Source: Citromicrobium bathyomarinum
Lineage (GTDB): Bacteria > Pseudomonadota > Alphaproteobacteria > Sphingomonadales > Sphingomonadaceae
Length of the DNA stretch: 64,000 bases
Reading direction: 5' to 3'
Assembly: GCA_001306305.2 (NCBI GenBank)
Contig: CP155577.1
Coordinates: forward strand, 2,587,501-2,651,500
Made by a program: the position numbers and the translations under genes
Part shown: positions 54,556 through 64,000 of the stretch, one piece after another
How the letters are laid out: the number at the start of each line of letters is the position of its first letter
Position numbering within the stretch: position 1 is the first letter of the stretch
Notes under the pieces: model-generated
Told to the model about the DNA's origin: nothing
The model's database searches: none
The model's input: only the letters and a program-made list of their open reading frames with translations

Positions 54556-55745
54556 CACAGCACCTCAAACAGGCCGGCTGCGCCCATGCCGCCGCCCACA
54601 CACATGGTCACGACGACGTATTTGACGCCGCGCCGCTTGCCCTCGATCAGCGCGTGGCCGACGCAGCGCGCGCCGGTCATGCCGAAGGGATGGCCGATGG
54701 AGATCGAACCGCCGTTGACGTTGAGCCGGTCATCCGGAATGCCCAGCTTGTCGCGGCAATAGAGCACCTGCACCGCGAAGGCCTCGTTCAGCTCCCACAA
54801 CCCGATATCGTCGATCTTGAGGTCGAAGCGTTCGAGCAGCTTGGGGATCGCGAATACGGGCCCGATGCCCATCTCGTCCGGCTTGGTGCCCGCGACTGCC
54901 ATGCCGACATAGCGGCCCATCGGGGTGAGCCCGCGCGCCTTGGCGACCTCGGCCTCCATCAGCACGCTCGCCGCCGATCCATCGGCCAGCTGGCTGGCAT
55001 TGCCGGCGGTGATCGTGTGGCCCTCGCCCATCACCGGATCGAGCTTCGCCAGCCCCTCCAGCGTGGTGGTGGGACGATTGCATTCGTCCATCGCGATAGT
55101 GACTTCCCTTTGCGAAACCTCGCCGCTTTCGCGGTCTTTCACGTCCATCACGGTGGAGACTTCGACGATCTCGTCCGCCAGCTTGCCGCTTTCCTGCGCC
55201 GCGGCAGTGCGCTGCTGCGACTGGAGCGAGTAGGCGTCCTGATCCTCGCGACTGATGCCGTAGCGCTTGGCGACCACTTCCGCCGTACCGATCATCGGCA
55301 TGAAGATATCGGGATGCATCTTCAGCAGCTCTTCGTCGCGCTGCGGCTTGCCCGCATTGTTGCGGATCGCGGTGATCGATTCCACGCCGCCCGCGACGCA
55401 GATGTCCATCCGGTCGACGATGATCTGCTTGGCGGCGGTAGCGATCGCCATCAGCCCGCTGGAGCACTGGCGGTCGATGGTCATCCCTGCGACGTCGACC
55501 GGCAGGCCTGCGCGCAAGGCAATCTGGCGGCCGATGTTGAAGCCCTGCGCCCCGCCCTGGCTGGCGGCACCGAAGACCACATCCTCGATATCCCCGCCAT
55601 CGAGCCCGGCGCGTTCGACCGCAGCCTCTACCGACCATGCCCCCAGCTGCACCGGATGGGTTGCGTTGAACGCCCCGCGAATCGATTTCGCAAGCGGGGT
55701 ACGGGCGGTGGACACGATTACTGCGTCGCGCATTTTCTCAGACAT
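54555..55745 (-). CDS. Thiolase (acetyl-CoA C-acyltransferase)
   Basis: 396 residues. It has the active cysteine in DRQCSSGL, the histidine in [14 protein letters not shown] and the C-terminal CVGGGMG. It cleaves 3-ketoacyl-CoA with CoA in beta-oxidation, or acts the other way. It starts at ATG 55745 (a second ATG lies four codons in). It is first in the thiolase-ligase pair; the serine hydrolase gene diverges from it. Confidence 0.93.
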   Translation of the reverse strand: MSEKMRDAVIVSTARTPLAKSIRGAFNATHPVQLGAWSVEAAVERAGLDGGDIEDVVFGAASQGGAQGFNIGRQIALRAGLPVDVAGMTIDRQCSSGLMAIATAAKQIIVDRMDICVAGGVESITAIRNNAGKPQRDEELLKMHPDIFMPMIGTAEVVAKRYGISREDQDAYSLQSQQRTAAAQESGKLADEIVEVSTVMDVKDRESGEVSQREVTIAMDECNRPTTTLEGLAKLDPVMGEGHTITAGNASQLADGSAASVLMEAEVAKARGLTPMGRYVGMAVAGTKPDEMGIGPVFAIPKLLERFDLKIDDIGLWELNEAFAVQVLYCRDKLGIPDDRLNVNGGSISIGHPFGMTGARCVGHALIEGKRRGVKYVVVTMCVGGGMGAAGLFEVL

Positions 55746-55936
55746 TCCTTATCCCTCGTGCCGACTCGTCGCGGCTTGGCTGCGATCTTGCCCGCCTCGC
55801 ACCGATCAGGCAAGCGCGGTGAGAATTTTTCTGAAAGAAGGGTATGAGCCTTCACATCGCCGCAAAATCCGTTACCCCGGCACCGATAAAGATCAGGTAC
55901 GGCCTAAATGGACCGGCCAGCAAAGGAGAGCATTGG
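55746..55936. promoter_or_regulatory. Divergent control region, thiolase / serine hydrolase
   Basis: 191 bases separate the two starts. CTTGCC (55787-55792) and GGCAAG (55809-55814) form a short inverted pair that could be a regulator site. No good promoter consensus was seen. AAAGGAGAG about nine bases before ATG 55937 is a strong ribosome site. Confidence 0.35.
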
Positions 55937-57169
55937 ATGAAGCTGGGCAATCCGGAAGACCGGGGTTTCGACAGCGAAAGACTGCAGCGGATCGACCGTT
56001 TTCTGGACGAAACCTACCTCGACACCGGGCGGCTGGCCATGATGCAGCTGCTGGTCTCGCGCGACGGACATCCGGTGCACTATTACCACGGCGGCACCCT
56101 CCGCGACGACGGCACGCCGATGCGCGAGGATGCACTGTTCCGCATCGCCAGCATGACCAAGCCGGTCACCTCGATCGCGTTCATGCAGCTGGTCGAACAG
56201 TGCAAGGTCGCGCTGGACGATCCGGTCGCGCGCGTGCTGCCAGAGTTCGAGGGGCTCGGCGCCTACGCGGGCGGTGGCGGCGACCTCCCCTTCGCCCCGA
56301 CCAAACAGGGCCGCCCAATGCGCTTTGTCGACCTGATGACGCACATGGCCGGGCTCACCTACGGCTTCCAGAACCGCACCAGCGTGGACGCGGCCTACCG
56401 CAAGGCGCGGCTCGACCTGTCGCGCGGCGCGATAACCTCGGACGAATATATCGCCACGCTCGCGAAGATCCCGCTCGAGTTCGAGCCGGGCACACGCTGG
56501 AACTACTCGGTCGCGACCGATGTGCTGGGCGTGTGCGTGGAGCGGATCAGCGGCATGGCGCTCGGCGATTATTTCCGCGAGAACATCTTCGACCCGCTGG
56601 GAATGGAGGACACCGGCTTCGATATCGCCCCGGCAAAGCAGGACCGGCTGGCGGACGCCTATCTCTATCGCCCAGGCAATGCTCCACGACTGACCGACAA
56701 GGGCGCGGAATCGCGGCTGATGGAGCGCGCAAGCTTCCACTCGGGCGGCGGCGGGCTGATCTCCACGCTTGCGGACTACGACCGGTTCTGCACGATGCTG
56801 GTCAATCGCGGGGCGTTCAAAGGCGCGCAGATCGTCTCGCCCAAGACGCTCGATCTGATGACCGCGAACCATCTGCCCGGAGGAGCCGACCTCACGCAGA
56901 TGAGCGAGAGCCTGTTCAGCGAGGCGAGCAATGCGGGCACGGGCTTCGGCCTCGGCTTCGCGGTCGTGACCGACCCGGCGCGCACGCTGATGCCTGCGAG
57001 CAAGGGCGAATTCTACTGGGGCGGCGCCTATTCGACCGCCTTCTTCGTCGATCCCGTCGAGCGGATCACGTGTGTTTTCATGACCCAGCTCTACCCATCG
57101 TCCATCTATCCCATCCGCCGACAGCTCAAGACGCTGATCTATTCGGCCCTCACCCACTCGAACGCCTGA
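55937..57169 (+). CDS. Beta-lactamase-family serine hydrolase (class C type)
   Basis: 410 residues. The catalytic SMTK motif is at Ser72-Lys75; the second motif is around NYSVATD and the third near WGGAY. There is no signal peptide. Such proteins are usually esterases or amidases, not resistance enzymes; here it is grouped with lipid-type catabolic genes, so ester or lactone cleavage is a fair guess. The strong ribosome site supports the ATG at 55937 over an earlier start. The next gene begins 15 bases after its stop. Confidence 0.9.
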   Translation: MKLGNPEDRGFDSERLQRIDRFLDETYLDTGRLAMMQLLVSRDGHPVHYYHGGTLRDDGTPMREDALFRIASMTKPVTSIAFMQLVEQCKVALDDPVARVLPEFEGLGAYAGGGGDLPFAPTKQGRPMRFVDLMTHMAGLTYGFQNRTSVDAAYRKARLDLSRGAITSDEYIATLAKIPLEFEPGTRWNYSVATDVLGVCVERISGMALGDYFRENIFDPLGMEDTGFDIAPAKQDRLADAYLYRPGNAPRLTDKGAESRLMERASFHSGGGGLISTLADYDRFCTMLVNRGAFKGAQIVSPKTLDLMTANHLPGGADLTQMSESLFSEASNAGTGFGLGFAVVTDPARTLMPASKGEFYWGGAYSTAFFVDPVERITCVFMTQLYPSSIYPIRRQLKTLIYSALTHSNA

Positions 57170-57184
57170 AGGAGTATCGACCCG

Positions 57185-59221
57185 ATGACCTCTCCCATTC
57201 GAACCGAACGCCATGACAACGTGCTGGTTATCATTTCCGACAATCCGCCCGTCAACGCGCTGGGCCAGGCGGTCCGCGCGGGGCTGGTCGACGGCATCAG
57301 CGAAGCGCTGTCCGACGATAGCGTCGAGGCGGTCGTCATCCGCTGCGACGGACGCACCTTCTTTGCCGGTGCCGACATCACCGAATTCGGCAAGCCGCCG
57401 CAGGGGCCGAGCCTGCCCGAAGCGCTCGACAAGCTGGAGGCGAGCGACAAGCCGGTCGTCGCCGCGATCCACGGCACCGCGCTGGGCGGCGGGTGCGAGG
57501 TTGCGCTCGCCTGCCACTACCGCGTCGCCGTGCCGAGCGCGAAGATGGGCCTGCCCGAAGTGAAGCTCGGCCTGATCCCCGGTGCCGCGGGCACGCAGCG
57601 CCTGCCGCGTCTGGTCGGTGCGGAAGCCGCCCTCCCCCTCGTCGCGATCGGCAATCCGATTTCGGCCAAGAAAGCGAAAGAGATCGGCCTGTTGGACGAG
57701 CTGGTGGGCGAAGACAGCCTTGCCGCCGACGCGATCGCCTTTGCCAAGTCGAAGATCGGCCAGCCCGTCCCGCGCTCCAGTGAGGGCGACGCCAACCAGG
57801 ACGGGATCAGGAACCCCGATATCTTCGACGAATTCCGCGCGAAGAACGGCCGCAAGATGCGCGGGTTCGACGCGCCCAACGCCGCAATCGAAGCGGTGAA
57901 GGCGGCGGGCGAGCCGTCCTATGCCGAAGGCGTGAAGAAGGAACGCGAGCTGTTCATGAAGCTTATGACCGGTACGCAGTCTAAGGCGATGCGCCACTAC
58001 TTCTTCGCCGAGCGTGCGGCGAACAAGGTCGACGACATCCCCGCCGACCCCCCGCTGATCGACATCAAGAAGGTCGGCATCATCGGTGCAGGGACGATGG
58101 GCGGCGGGATCGCGATGAACTTCCTCTCCGCAGGCATCCCGGTCACCATCCTCGAGATGAAGCAGGAAGCGCTCGACCGGGGCACCGCCACGATGCGCAA
58201 GAACTACGAGGCGACCGCGAAGAAAGGCCGCATGACCGCCGAGCAGGTCGAGCAGGCGATGGGACACCTCACCCCCACGCTCGAATATAGCGACCTTGCC
58301 GATTGCGACCTCGTGATCGAGGCGGTGTACGAGAGCATGGACGTGAAGAAGGACGTCTTCGGCAAGCTCGACAAAGTGGTGAAGCAGGGCGCGATCCTCG
58401 CGTCGAACACCAGCTATCTCGACATCAACGAGATCGCGACCGCGACCGAGCGCCCCGGCTATGTGCTGGGCCTGCACTTCTTCAGCCCCGCCAACGTGAT
58501 GAAGCTGCTCGAAGTGGTGCGCGGCGAGAAGACGCGCGACGATGTGCTTGCGACCGCGATGAAGCTGTCCAAGAAGATCGGCAAGGTCGCGGCAGTCTCT
58601 GGCGTGTGCCCCGGCTTCATCGGCAACCGCATGCTCTCCAAGCGGCAGGAGCAGGCGAACCAGCTGATCCTCGAAGGGGCGAACTACTGGGATGTCGACG
58701 ACGTGCTGCTGGACTTCGGCTTCCCGATGGGGCCGTTCCAGATGGGCGACCTCGCCGGGATCGATATCGGCTGGCACCGCGACCCGAGCAAGGTGACCAC
58801 CATTCGCGAGGCGCTGTGCGCGGTCGGCCGCTTCGGCCAGAAGGCTGGCAAGGGCTTCTACGACTACGACGAGGCGCGCCAGCGCACCCCGTCGGACGAG
58901 GTGAAGCAGATCATCGCCGACTTCGCGGAGAAGGAAGGCAACGAACAGCGCGACATCTCGAAGGACGAGATCCGCGAGCGGCTGCTCTACCCGATGGTCA
59001 ACGAAGGCGCGAAGATCCTCGATGAAGGCATGGCCCAGCGCGCGAGCGACATCGATGTGGTGTGGATCAACGGCTATGGCTGGCCGCTCTACACCGGCGG
59101 CCCGATGTTCTGGGCCGACACGATCGGGCTGGATACCGTGGTTGCGGGCCTCGAAAAGCACGGCCTGCCGGTGAGCGATTACCTGCGCAAGAAGGCCGAC
59201 GCCGGCGAGAGCTTCAACTAG
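57185..59221 (+). CDS. Fused enoyl-CoA hydratase / 3-hydroxyacyl-CoA dehydrogenase
   Basis: 678 residues. The crotonase part (1-190) has FFAGADI, GGGCEVA and [15 protein letters not shown] with both catalytic glutamates. The dehydrogenase part (about 290-670) has the NAD loop GAGTMGGG and the catalytic histidine in [15 protein letters not shown]. The order and length match the FadB-like/peroxisomal type. It does two beta-oxidation steps between the acyl-CoA dehydrogenases and thiolase encoded nearby. It is probably in one operon with the serine hydrolase and ends at a strong terminator. Confidence 0.94.
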   Translation: MTSPIRTERHDNVLVIISDNPPVNALGQAVRAGLVDGISEALSDDSVEAVVIRCDGRTFFAGADITEFGKPPQGPSLPEALDKLEASDKPVVAAIHGTALGGGCEVALACHYRVAVPSAKMGLPEVKLGLIPGAAGTQRLPRLVGAEAALPLVAIGNPISAKKAKEIGLLDELVGEDSLAADAIAFAKSKIGQPVPRSSEGDANQDGIRNPDIFDEFRAKNGRKMRGFDAPNAAIEAVKAAGEPSYAEGVKKERELFMKLMTGTQSKAMRHYFFAERAANKVDDIPADPPLIDIKKVGIIGAGTMGGGIAMNFLSAGIPVTILEMKQEALDRGTATMRKNYEATAKKGRMTAEQVEQAMGHLTPTLEYSDLADCDLVIEAVYESMDVKKDVFGKLDKVVKQGAILASNTSYLDINEIATATERPGYVLGLHFFSPANVMKLLEVVRGEKTRDDVLATAMKLSKKIGKVAAVSGVCPGFIGNRMLSKRQEQANQLILEGANYWDVDDVLLDFGFPMGPFQMGDLAGIDIGWHRDPSKVTTIREALCAVGRFGQKAGKGFYDYDEARQRTPSDEVKQIIADFAEKEGNEQRDISKDEIRERLLYPMVNEGAKILDEGMAQRASDIDVVWINGYGWPLYTGGPMFWADTIGLDTVVAGLEKHGLPVSDYLRKKADAGESFN

Positions 59222-59243
59222 GCTTTTCGCTTAACCGGACACG

Positions 59244-59281
59244 AAAAGGCCGGCGCCCCACGCGGGGACGCCGGCCTTTTT
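59244..59281. terminator. Strong bidirectional terminator
   Basis: AAAAGGCCGGCG pairs with CGCCGGCCTTTT with an inner CCC/GGG stem and a T-run. It ends the bifunctional gene (+) and the esterase gene (-). Confidence 0.88.
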
Positions 59282-59293
59282 ACTGTCTGCGTT

Positions 59294-60913
59294 TCAGAGT
59301 TCGCTGGGCAGTTCGCGGATGTCCTTTTCGGGGTCGTCGACCAGCTGCGGCGTGACGTTCAGTTCCATCACGTTGCGCGCAGCAGGCGTGTAGGCCTTCC
59401 ACTCGGGCAGCAGCGCGCTCGATGGAATGCCGGTCTTGGCGAAGGCGATCCACGCATCGCTCATCATGTCGGCCATTGTCTGCGCGTCCTCGCCCGTGCC
59501 GATGAGGGCCGCGCTCTCGACCGCGTTGTCGAACATCAGCGGGATGTCGAGCGTGTGCGGCGTGCGCAGCATTCCGCCGCCGATCGGCGTCTCCCACGTC
59601 AGGCGATAGACATAGACCGGCGCGCTCGCGGTCTTCGCCTGCTGGTCCGCCAGCAGATAGGTGCCGCGCACGAAGCGGGTGCCCATCGCGATGGCTGCGA
59701 GGTGGGTCGGCGAATAATCGGGGTAGCGCTTGCGATACGCGGCGACTGCCGCAACCGCCTGCTCGCCCATCGCCCCGGTCATCGCGTTGAGCGTGCCCTC
59801 GGTCAGCCGCCCGAACCACGGCTGCGCGGCGACGAACAAAGTCATCTCGTCCTTGTTGTAGCCGATCAGCACCGGGATATCGCGCGACTGTTCGGGCGCG
59901 GCGGGAAGGAAGGGATCGCGCGGGATGATCGTGCCATCGGCGATCGGCCCGAACTGCGGCCCGCGCCCCATCGCGCCCTCCGCCGGCGTGGCCTTGCGGA
60001 CCGCCTCGACGATCTCGTCGCTGCGGACATTGCGCAGGTCTTCGAGCGTTTCGACGCCTGCCGCCTCCAGGATTTTCGCGGCGTAATCCGCCGCCTCGGC
60101 AGGCTTACCGCTGAACACGCCCGGGCCCGACTGGATCACCGCCTTGTCGAACAGGCCGTCGGCCGCAGGCATCGCCATCAGGTGGCTGACCTTCGATCCG
60201 CCTCCGGATTCGCCCATGATCGTGACGTTCTCCGGATCGCCGCCGAAGCCTGCGATATTGTCACGCACCCATTCGAGCGAGCGGACGAGGTCGAGGTTGC
60301 CGACATTGCCCGAGGCGGCGAAATCCTCACCGAACTTTTCCGCGAGGTTGAGATAGCCGAAGGCGTTGAGCCGGTGGTTGACCGTGACCACGACGACGTC
60401 GCCCTTCTCCGCCAGGTTGCGGCCGTTATAGGCGGGCCAGTTGCCCGACCCATAGGCGTAGCCGCCGCCGTGGAACCAGACCATCACGGGCCGCTTCTTC
60501 CCGTCGCCCGCCGCCGGAGTCCACACGTTGAGGAACAGGCAGTCCTCGTTGTCCATCTTCGCCTCGGTCGAGGTGGGGAAGATCGCCTGGATGCGGCGGG
60601 TCATTTCGGATTCGTTGGGTCCGCTCGCCGAATAGAGCTGCATGCACGGCGCGCCGTAGCCGGTCGCATCGGCCACGCCTTCCCACGCGGCGGGCTTCGC
60701 GGGCGGCTGGAAACGCAGATCGCCCAGCGGCGGCGCGGCGTAACGGACGCCGAGGAAGGCATCGATGCCGCCCTGCTCGAGGCCCTGGACCTTGCCTGCT
60801 TCGGTCTCGACTACCGGGGTCGCGGCGGGCGGCTCGGCACTGTCCTGCGCGGCGGCCGGAGCACCCAGCGCGAGCGTGGCGATCGATGCGAGCATCATGG
60901 CATTTCGTGTCAT
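59294..60913 (-). CDS. Exported type B carboxylesterase
   Basis: 539 residues with a signal peptide ending near PAAAQD. It has oxyanion HGGG (148-151), the nucleophile Ser236 in GESGGGS and a probable His in TPHTLDIP. Type B esterases cleave bulky esters. GGGGAGG before ATG 60913 supports the start. It is the next gene after the TonB receptor on the minus strand (97 bases apart), so outer-membrane uptake followed by periplasmic ester cleavage is a reasonable pathway. Confidence 0.92.
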   Translation of the reverse strand: MTRNAMMLASIATLALGAPAAAQDSAEPPAATPVVETEAGKVQGLEQGGIDAFLGVRYAAPPLGDLRFQPPAKPAAWEGVADATGYGAPCMQLYSASGPNESEMTRRIQAIFPTSTEAKMDNEDCLFLNVWTPAAGDGKKRPVMVWFHGGGYAYGSGNWPAYNGRNLAEKGDVVVVTVNHRLNAFGYLNLAEKFGEDFAASGNVGNLDLVRSLEWVRDNIAGFGGDPENVTIMGESGGGSKVSHLMAMPAADGLFDKAVIQSGPGVFSGKPAEAADYAAKILEAAGVETLEDLRNVRSDEIVEAVRKATPAEGAMGRGPQFGPIADGTIIPRDPFLPAAPEQSRDIPVLIGYNKDEMTLFVAAQPWFGRLTEGTLNAMTGAMGEQAVAAVAAYRKRYPDYSPTHLAAIAMGTRFVRGTYLLADQQAKTASAPVYVYRLTWETPIGGGMLRTPHTLDIPLMFDNAVESAALIGTGEDAQTMADMMSDAWIAFAKTGIPSSALLPEWKAYTPAARNVMELNVTPQLVDDPEKDIRELPSEL

Positions 60914-61009
60914 GTAAGGTTCCTCCCCTTGATGTGTCGTCGCGCGTGAAGGGGCGGAAAGCCGTCCACGGCCCCCGCCCCCTTGCACGACTGGTTCAGT
61001 CGATGCCGA

Positions 61010-64000
61010 TTAGAAGCGCAGCTTCACGCCGACCTTGAAGGTGCGCCCCTTGGCGGTGCCGATGAACGGGTCGTAGCTATATTCGAGCCGCGCGGCCGGG
61101 GGATCGGTATCGAAGAGGTTCTCGATCCCGCCCTGCAGCTCCGCCTCGACCCCGGCGAGCGTCAGGTCGACCGTGGCGAAGAGATCGTGGACGAAGAAGT
61201 CGCCGATCTCGCGGCCGAAATTGGTCCCGCCGAACTCGGGCGTTTCGGCGCAGAACTGCAAGCCGTCGCAACGGTTGTCCGTCACTCCGCCGATATAGTT
61301 GCTCGACCAGGTCACGCTGACCGGATCGAACTGCAGGTTGACGTATCCGCTCGCCCGCCATTTCGACACGGTGCCCGGCGCGCGGTCGTAATTGGCATAG
61401 CCCGCCGCATCGTAGCCGGGGCTGAACAGCAGCCCGTTGAATTCGAAATCGCTGAATTCGTACTTGAGCGTGTAGGTCGCGTTCGCGCCCAGATTCAGCC
61501 GAACCGGGCCGAGGTTGGTGCGGTAGTTGACGCTGAAGTCGAGACCGCTGGTGGTCACGTCGGGGCCGTTCACCGTCTGCGTCTGCAGGCGGCTGATGTC
61601 GTTCCCGATGGTCGTGCCCTGTGTGCAGACACCGCCCGCGAAGACCACGTAGTCCACAAAAGGACTGGAGCAGTCGACCAGCTGGGTGCCGTCCTGCCCG
61701 CCGGGCGCGACGTTGGCCGCGATCGCCTGGATCGGCAGGTTGGTGAACCGCCCTTCGAATTCGTAGGTCCAGTAGTCGACGCTGAAGTTGAACCCGCCGA
61801 ATTCGAGGATCGCGCCCATGTTATAGGTCAGCGCGGTTTCGGGCGCGAGCGCGGGATTGCCCACGGTGTCGGTCGCCTTGAAGTTGCCACCGAGCACGTT
61901 GATCCCCGCCACCGCGCGAACCCCGGCGGTGCCCAGATCGGCCGGCAGCGGCCCGCGGAACGTATCGCCCACAGACCCGCGCAGGGCGAGGAAATCGGTC
62001 ACCTGCCAGCGGGCCGAGAGCTTGGGATTGACGGTCGAGCCCACCAGCCCGCCGTAATCCTCGAACCGAACCGCGCCGGTCAGCTCGAACCCGTCGAACA
62101 CCTCCATCTGCGCCTCGGCAAACAGGGCGTAGACATCCTGCGACAGGCGCGCATCGGGATACTGGCCGAGGAAGGTGAACGCGCCGACCGGGAAGTTGGT
62201 GTCGTTCGGATCGTCGAGGCACGAGCGGTCGCCATCGATCGCACATGGATACGCTTCGGGATCGCTGAACCGGTTGAGCGGATCGGTCGCGAAATTGGTC
62301 TGCCGGAACTGGCCGCCGAAGGCATAGCCGAGCGTTCGGCCGAACACCTCGAAATCGCCGCTGAACACCGCATCGACGATAAACTGCTCTTCGGTCGCAC
62401 GCGTACCACTCTGCTGGGAGAGGTAGTCGATCACTTCCTGCGAGTTCTCGTTACCCGGAACATAGGCCGGATTGGTCAGGCCCAGCGCCGGATTGCCCGG
62501 CGCGGCGTTGATGAACGGGTTGAAGTACAGGCACCCGTTGGCACCCGGCGTGGTGCCAGTGCAATTGTCGCCACCAAAGCCGTTGAGCGCGCGCTGCAAG
62601 CGGTCGCTGACCATGTCGTAGGAGAAGGCGAGGCGCGAGCTGCGGATATAGGTGCCGAAGGTTTGCAACGACAGATTGTCGGTCAGGTCGAAGTCGAACC
62701 CGGCGGAAACCCGCCACGCATCGTTGATCGCCTGCCCCCGCCCGGCTCCGCGCTCGTCGAGCGGGTTTCCGCCCAGCGCAAAGGGCCGGAACAATACGAT
62801 GGACGCAAGCACCGGCGTGAACAGGCGCGGCGGGGTGCCCGGCGCGAAGGTCTGTTCAAGAAAGGCCGCATAGCCCGGGTTGCTGGCGGGCACGGTGAAC
62901 GCACTCGCGCTGCCCGGGCCGTTGGGGCCCTGGGTGATCGGATAGCTCGGCGAATAGCCAAGCTCCTTCAGCTCGGTATGCGAATAGAGCGCTTCGGCGG
63001 TGAAACGGACCGTGTCGGACAGGTCGACCAGCAGCTGGCCATAGAACTGATAGCGGTCTTCTTCCTCGATCAGGTTGACGAAGGGGATGTAGCTGTAGCG
63101 GCAGACCGGGAGCGGCGCGCCGACCGCGCGGGGGAACGCACCTTCGATTCCGCCCAGCGATTCACACGCATCCAAGCGATTGCCGTCGACCGCGAGGCCC
63201 AGCGAAGTCACCCCGCGTCCGGGGATGAACCCGAGCGGTGCATAGAGGCCCGGATTGCTGAGGAAGGAATAGCCGGTGGGATTGTCCGCGTAGGGCACCT
63301 GGGTGAAATCGCGTGCGGTCGTGGGCAGTTCGGATCTGTGCTGCCAGCCCGCCCCGATCATCAGGTTGGCCGCGCCCAGATCGAACCCGGCGAGCGCGCT
63401 GAGGCGATAATTATTGTCCGACCCGTCGACGAACTCGTAATCGCCGGCCAGCTCCACCCCGGTGAAATCGCGCCGGGTGACGAAGTTGGCGACGCCTGCG
63501 ATGGCATCCGAGCCGTAGGTGGAGGCGGCACCATCCTTGAGCACCTCGATCCGGTCCAGCGCGAACAGCGGGATCAGGTTGGTGTCCGCCGCGCCGTCGC
63601 CCGGCTCGGTTGCGAAGCGGCGGTTGTTGAACAGCACCAGCGTCCGCTCGCGCCCCAGGCTGCGCAGGTTGATCGAGCCGACGCCCTGGCTGCCGCCCGC
63701 GCCGTACTGGTTGGAATCGCCGAGCACCGGGCCGACCGAGGGGAGGCTCTTGATGAACTCCAGCGGGCTGTCGATCCCGCGCGCTTCCAGCTCCGCCTGA
63801 CCGAACACATCGACCGGCTGCGCGCCGTCTTCGCGCTGGCCCTTGATGTAGGATCCGGTGACCACGATCGTCACATCGGGTTCGGACTCGATCTGCTCGG
63901 CAAGCTCGGGCTGGTTCTGCGCGTCGCTGTCCGGGGTGGTCTGCGCCATTGCCGCAGGCGCGAACGCCAGGGCGCACGCGGTCCCCACCATGAAGTGCGA
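61010..64000 (-). CDS. TonB-dependent receptor, start cut by the window edge
   Basis: At least 996 residues are visible. The plug domain has VVTGSYIKG, SLPSVGPVLG and VEVLKDGAASTYGSDAIAG; the barrel ends KLRF. There is no STN domain. The reading frame is open to the edge of the window. An ATG at 63991 starts what looks like the second half of a signal peptide (ACALAFAPAAMAQ), so the true start lies beyond 64000. It is upstream of the secreted esterase and probably in the same unit. The ligand is unknown. Confidence 0.9.
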   Translation of the reverse strand, partial: SHFMVGTACALAFAPAAMAQTTPDSDAQNQPELAEQIESEPDVTIVVTGSYIKGQREDGAQPVDVFGQAELEARGIDSPLEFIKSLPSVGPVLGDSNQYGAGGSQGVGSINLRSLGRERTLVLFNNRRFATEPGDGAADTNLIPLFALDRIEVLKDGAASTYGSDAIAGVANFVTRRDFTGVELAGDYEFVDGSDNNYRLSALAGFDLGAANLMIGAGWQHRSELPTTARDFTQVPYADNPTGYSFLSNPGLYAPLGFIPGRGVTSLGLAVDGNRLDACESLGGIEGAFPRAVGAPLPVCRYSYIPFVNLIEEEDRYQFYGQLLVDLSDTVRFTAEALYSHTELKELGYSPSYPITQGPNGPGSASAFTVPASNPGYAAFLEQTFAPGTPPRLFTPVLASIVLFRPFALGGNPLDERGAGRGQAINDAWRVSAGFDFDLTDNLSLQTFGTYIRSSRLAFSYDMVSDRLQRALNGFGGDNCTGTTPGANGCLYFNPFINAAPGNPALGLTNPAYVPGNENSQEVIDYLSQQSGTRATEEQFIVDAVFSGDFEVFGRTLGYAFGGQFRQTNFATDPLNRFSDPEAYPCAIDGDRSCLDDPNDTNFPVGAFTFLGQYPDARLSQDVYALFAEAQMEVFDGFELTGAVRFEDYGGLVGSTVNPKLSARWQVTDFLALRGSVGDTFRGPLPADLGTAGVRAVAGINVLGGNFKATDTVGNPALAPETALTYNMGAILEFGGFNFSVDYWTYEFEGRFTNLPIQAIAANVAPGGQDGTQLVDCSSPFVDYVVFAGGVCTQGTTIGNDISRLQTQTVNGPDVTTSGLDFSVNYRTNLGPVRLNLGANATYTLKYEFSDFEFNGLLFSPGYDAAGYANYDRAPGTVSKWRASGYVNLQFDPVSVTWSSNYIGGVTDNRCDGLQFCAETPEFGGTNFGREIGDFFVHDLFATVDLTLAGVEAELQGGIENLFDTDPPAARLEYSYDPFIGTAKGRTFKVGVKLRF

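Noticed and set aside
55937-57169. Serine hydrolase considered as an antibiotic-resistance beta-lactamase
   Set aside because: It lacks a signal peptide and sits among catabolic genes; SMTK-type hydrolases of this kind are usually esterases.
55904-59161. 1085-residue open frame on the minus strand
   Set aside because: It is antisense to the serine hydrolase and the hydratase/dehydrogenase gene, both with full motifs. It shows no domain of its own.

Overview
The window is 64 kb of dense, GC-rich chromosomal DNA from an alphaproteobacterium. The most likely home is the order Sphingomonadales, in or near Erythrobacteraceae. This is inferred from three complete or partial TonB-dependent receptors (a fourth envelope uptake gene being an M16 protease), a FecI/FecR pair, many acyl-CoA dehydrogenases, a PepSY-PhoP-PhoQ type operon and GPH-type transporters. 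No prophage, insertion sequence, integrase or CRISPR array was seen. One tRNA (Pro, anticodon GGG) is present.

Layout. (1) 0-12 kb holds housekeeping and envelope genes: a small exported protein; a PepSY / response regulator / histidine kinase operon (minus strand); a SIMPL-domain exported protein divergent from an ABC-F ATPase; a family-4-like uracil-DNA glycosylase; a DUF6456 protein; an XRE regulator; a GT4 glycosyltransferase; the yajC-secD-secF operon; and tRNA-Pro. (2) 12.2-20.1 kb is an uptake locus. An ECF sigma factor and its FecR anti-sigma factor are transcribed away from a TonB receptor carrying an N-terminal STN signalling domain. That receptor is followed on its own strand by a periplasmic two-domain M16 zinc protease, a layout that resembles the Fus protein-import system. 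(3) 20.2-26.7 kb holds a GNAT protein, a second TonB receptor, a two-gene acyl-CoA dehydrogenase pair, and a LuxR/FixJ-type regulator with a degenerate receiver domain. (4) 26.7-33.5 kb is an accessory-looking stretch: a possible 48-residue protein, a small hypothetical protein, an SGNH hydrolase, a decayed TIGR03032-type gene with an in-frame stop, and a 1057-residue mosaic protein (GH114-like barrel, RTX repeats, six FG-GAP repeats). (5) 32.8-43.3 kb is respiration and metabolism on the minus strand: a complete cyoABCD quinol oxidase operon with a coupled YoaK/DUF1275 membrane protein, a small lipoprotein, a PoxB-like TPP enzyme, a class II glutamine amidotransferase, an MscS channel and a membrane-anchored FMN glutamate-synthase-like protein.

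(6) 43.5-64 kb reads as one catabolic island. It has an ACAD10/11-like acyl-CoA dehydrogenase, two tandem GPH transporters, a second two-gene acyl-CoA dehydrogenase pair, another MFS transporter, a regulator made of two fused TetR units, an acyl-CoA synthetase, a thiolase, a serine hydrolase, a fused enoyl-CoA hydratase / 3-hydroxyacyl-CoA dehydrogenase, a secreted type B carboxylesterase and the start-truncated third TonB receptor. Together these could take an ester substrate from the outer membrane through periplasmic hydrolysis, inner-membrane transport, CoA activation and beta-oxidation. The substrate cannot be read from the sequence.

Start codons were chosen from Shine-Dalgarno spacing, signal peptides and gene overlaps, and several start calls are shorter than the longest open frame. 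Family names come from motif recognition, not database searches.
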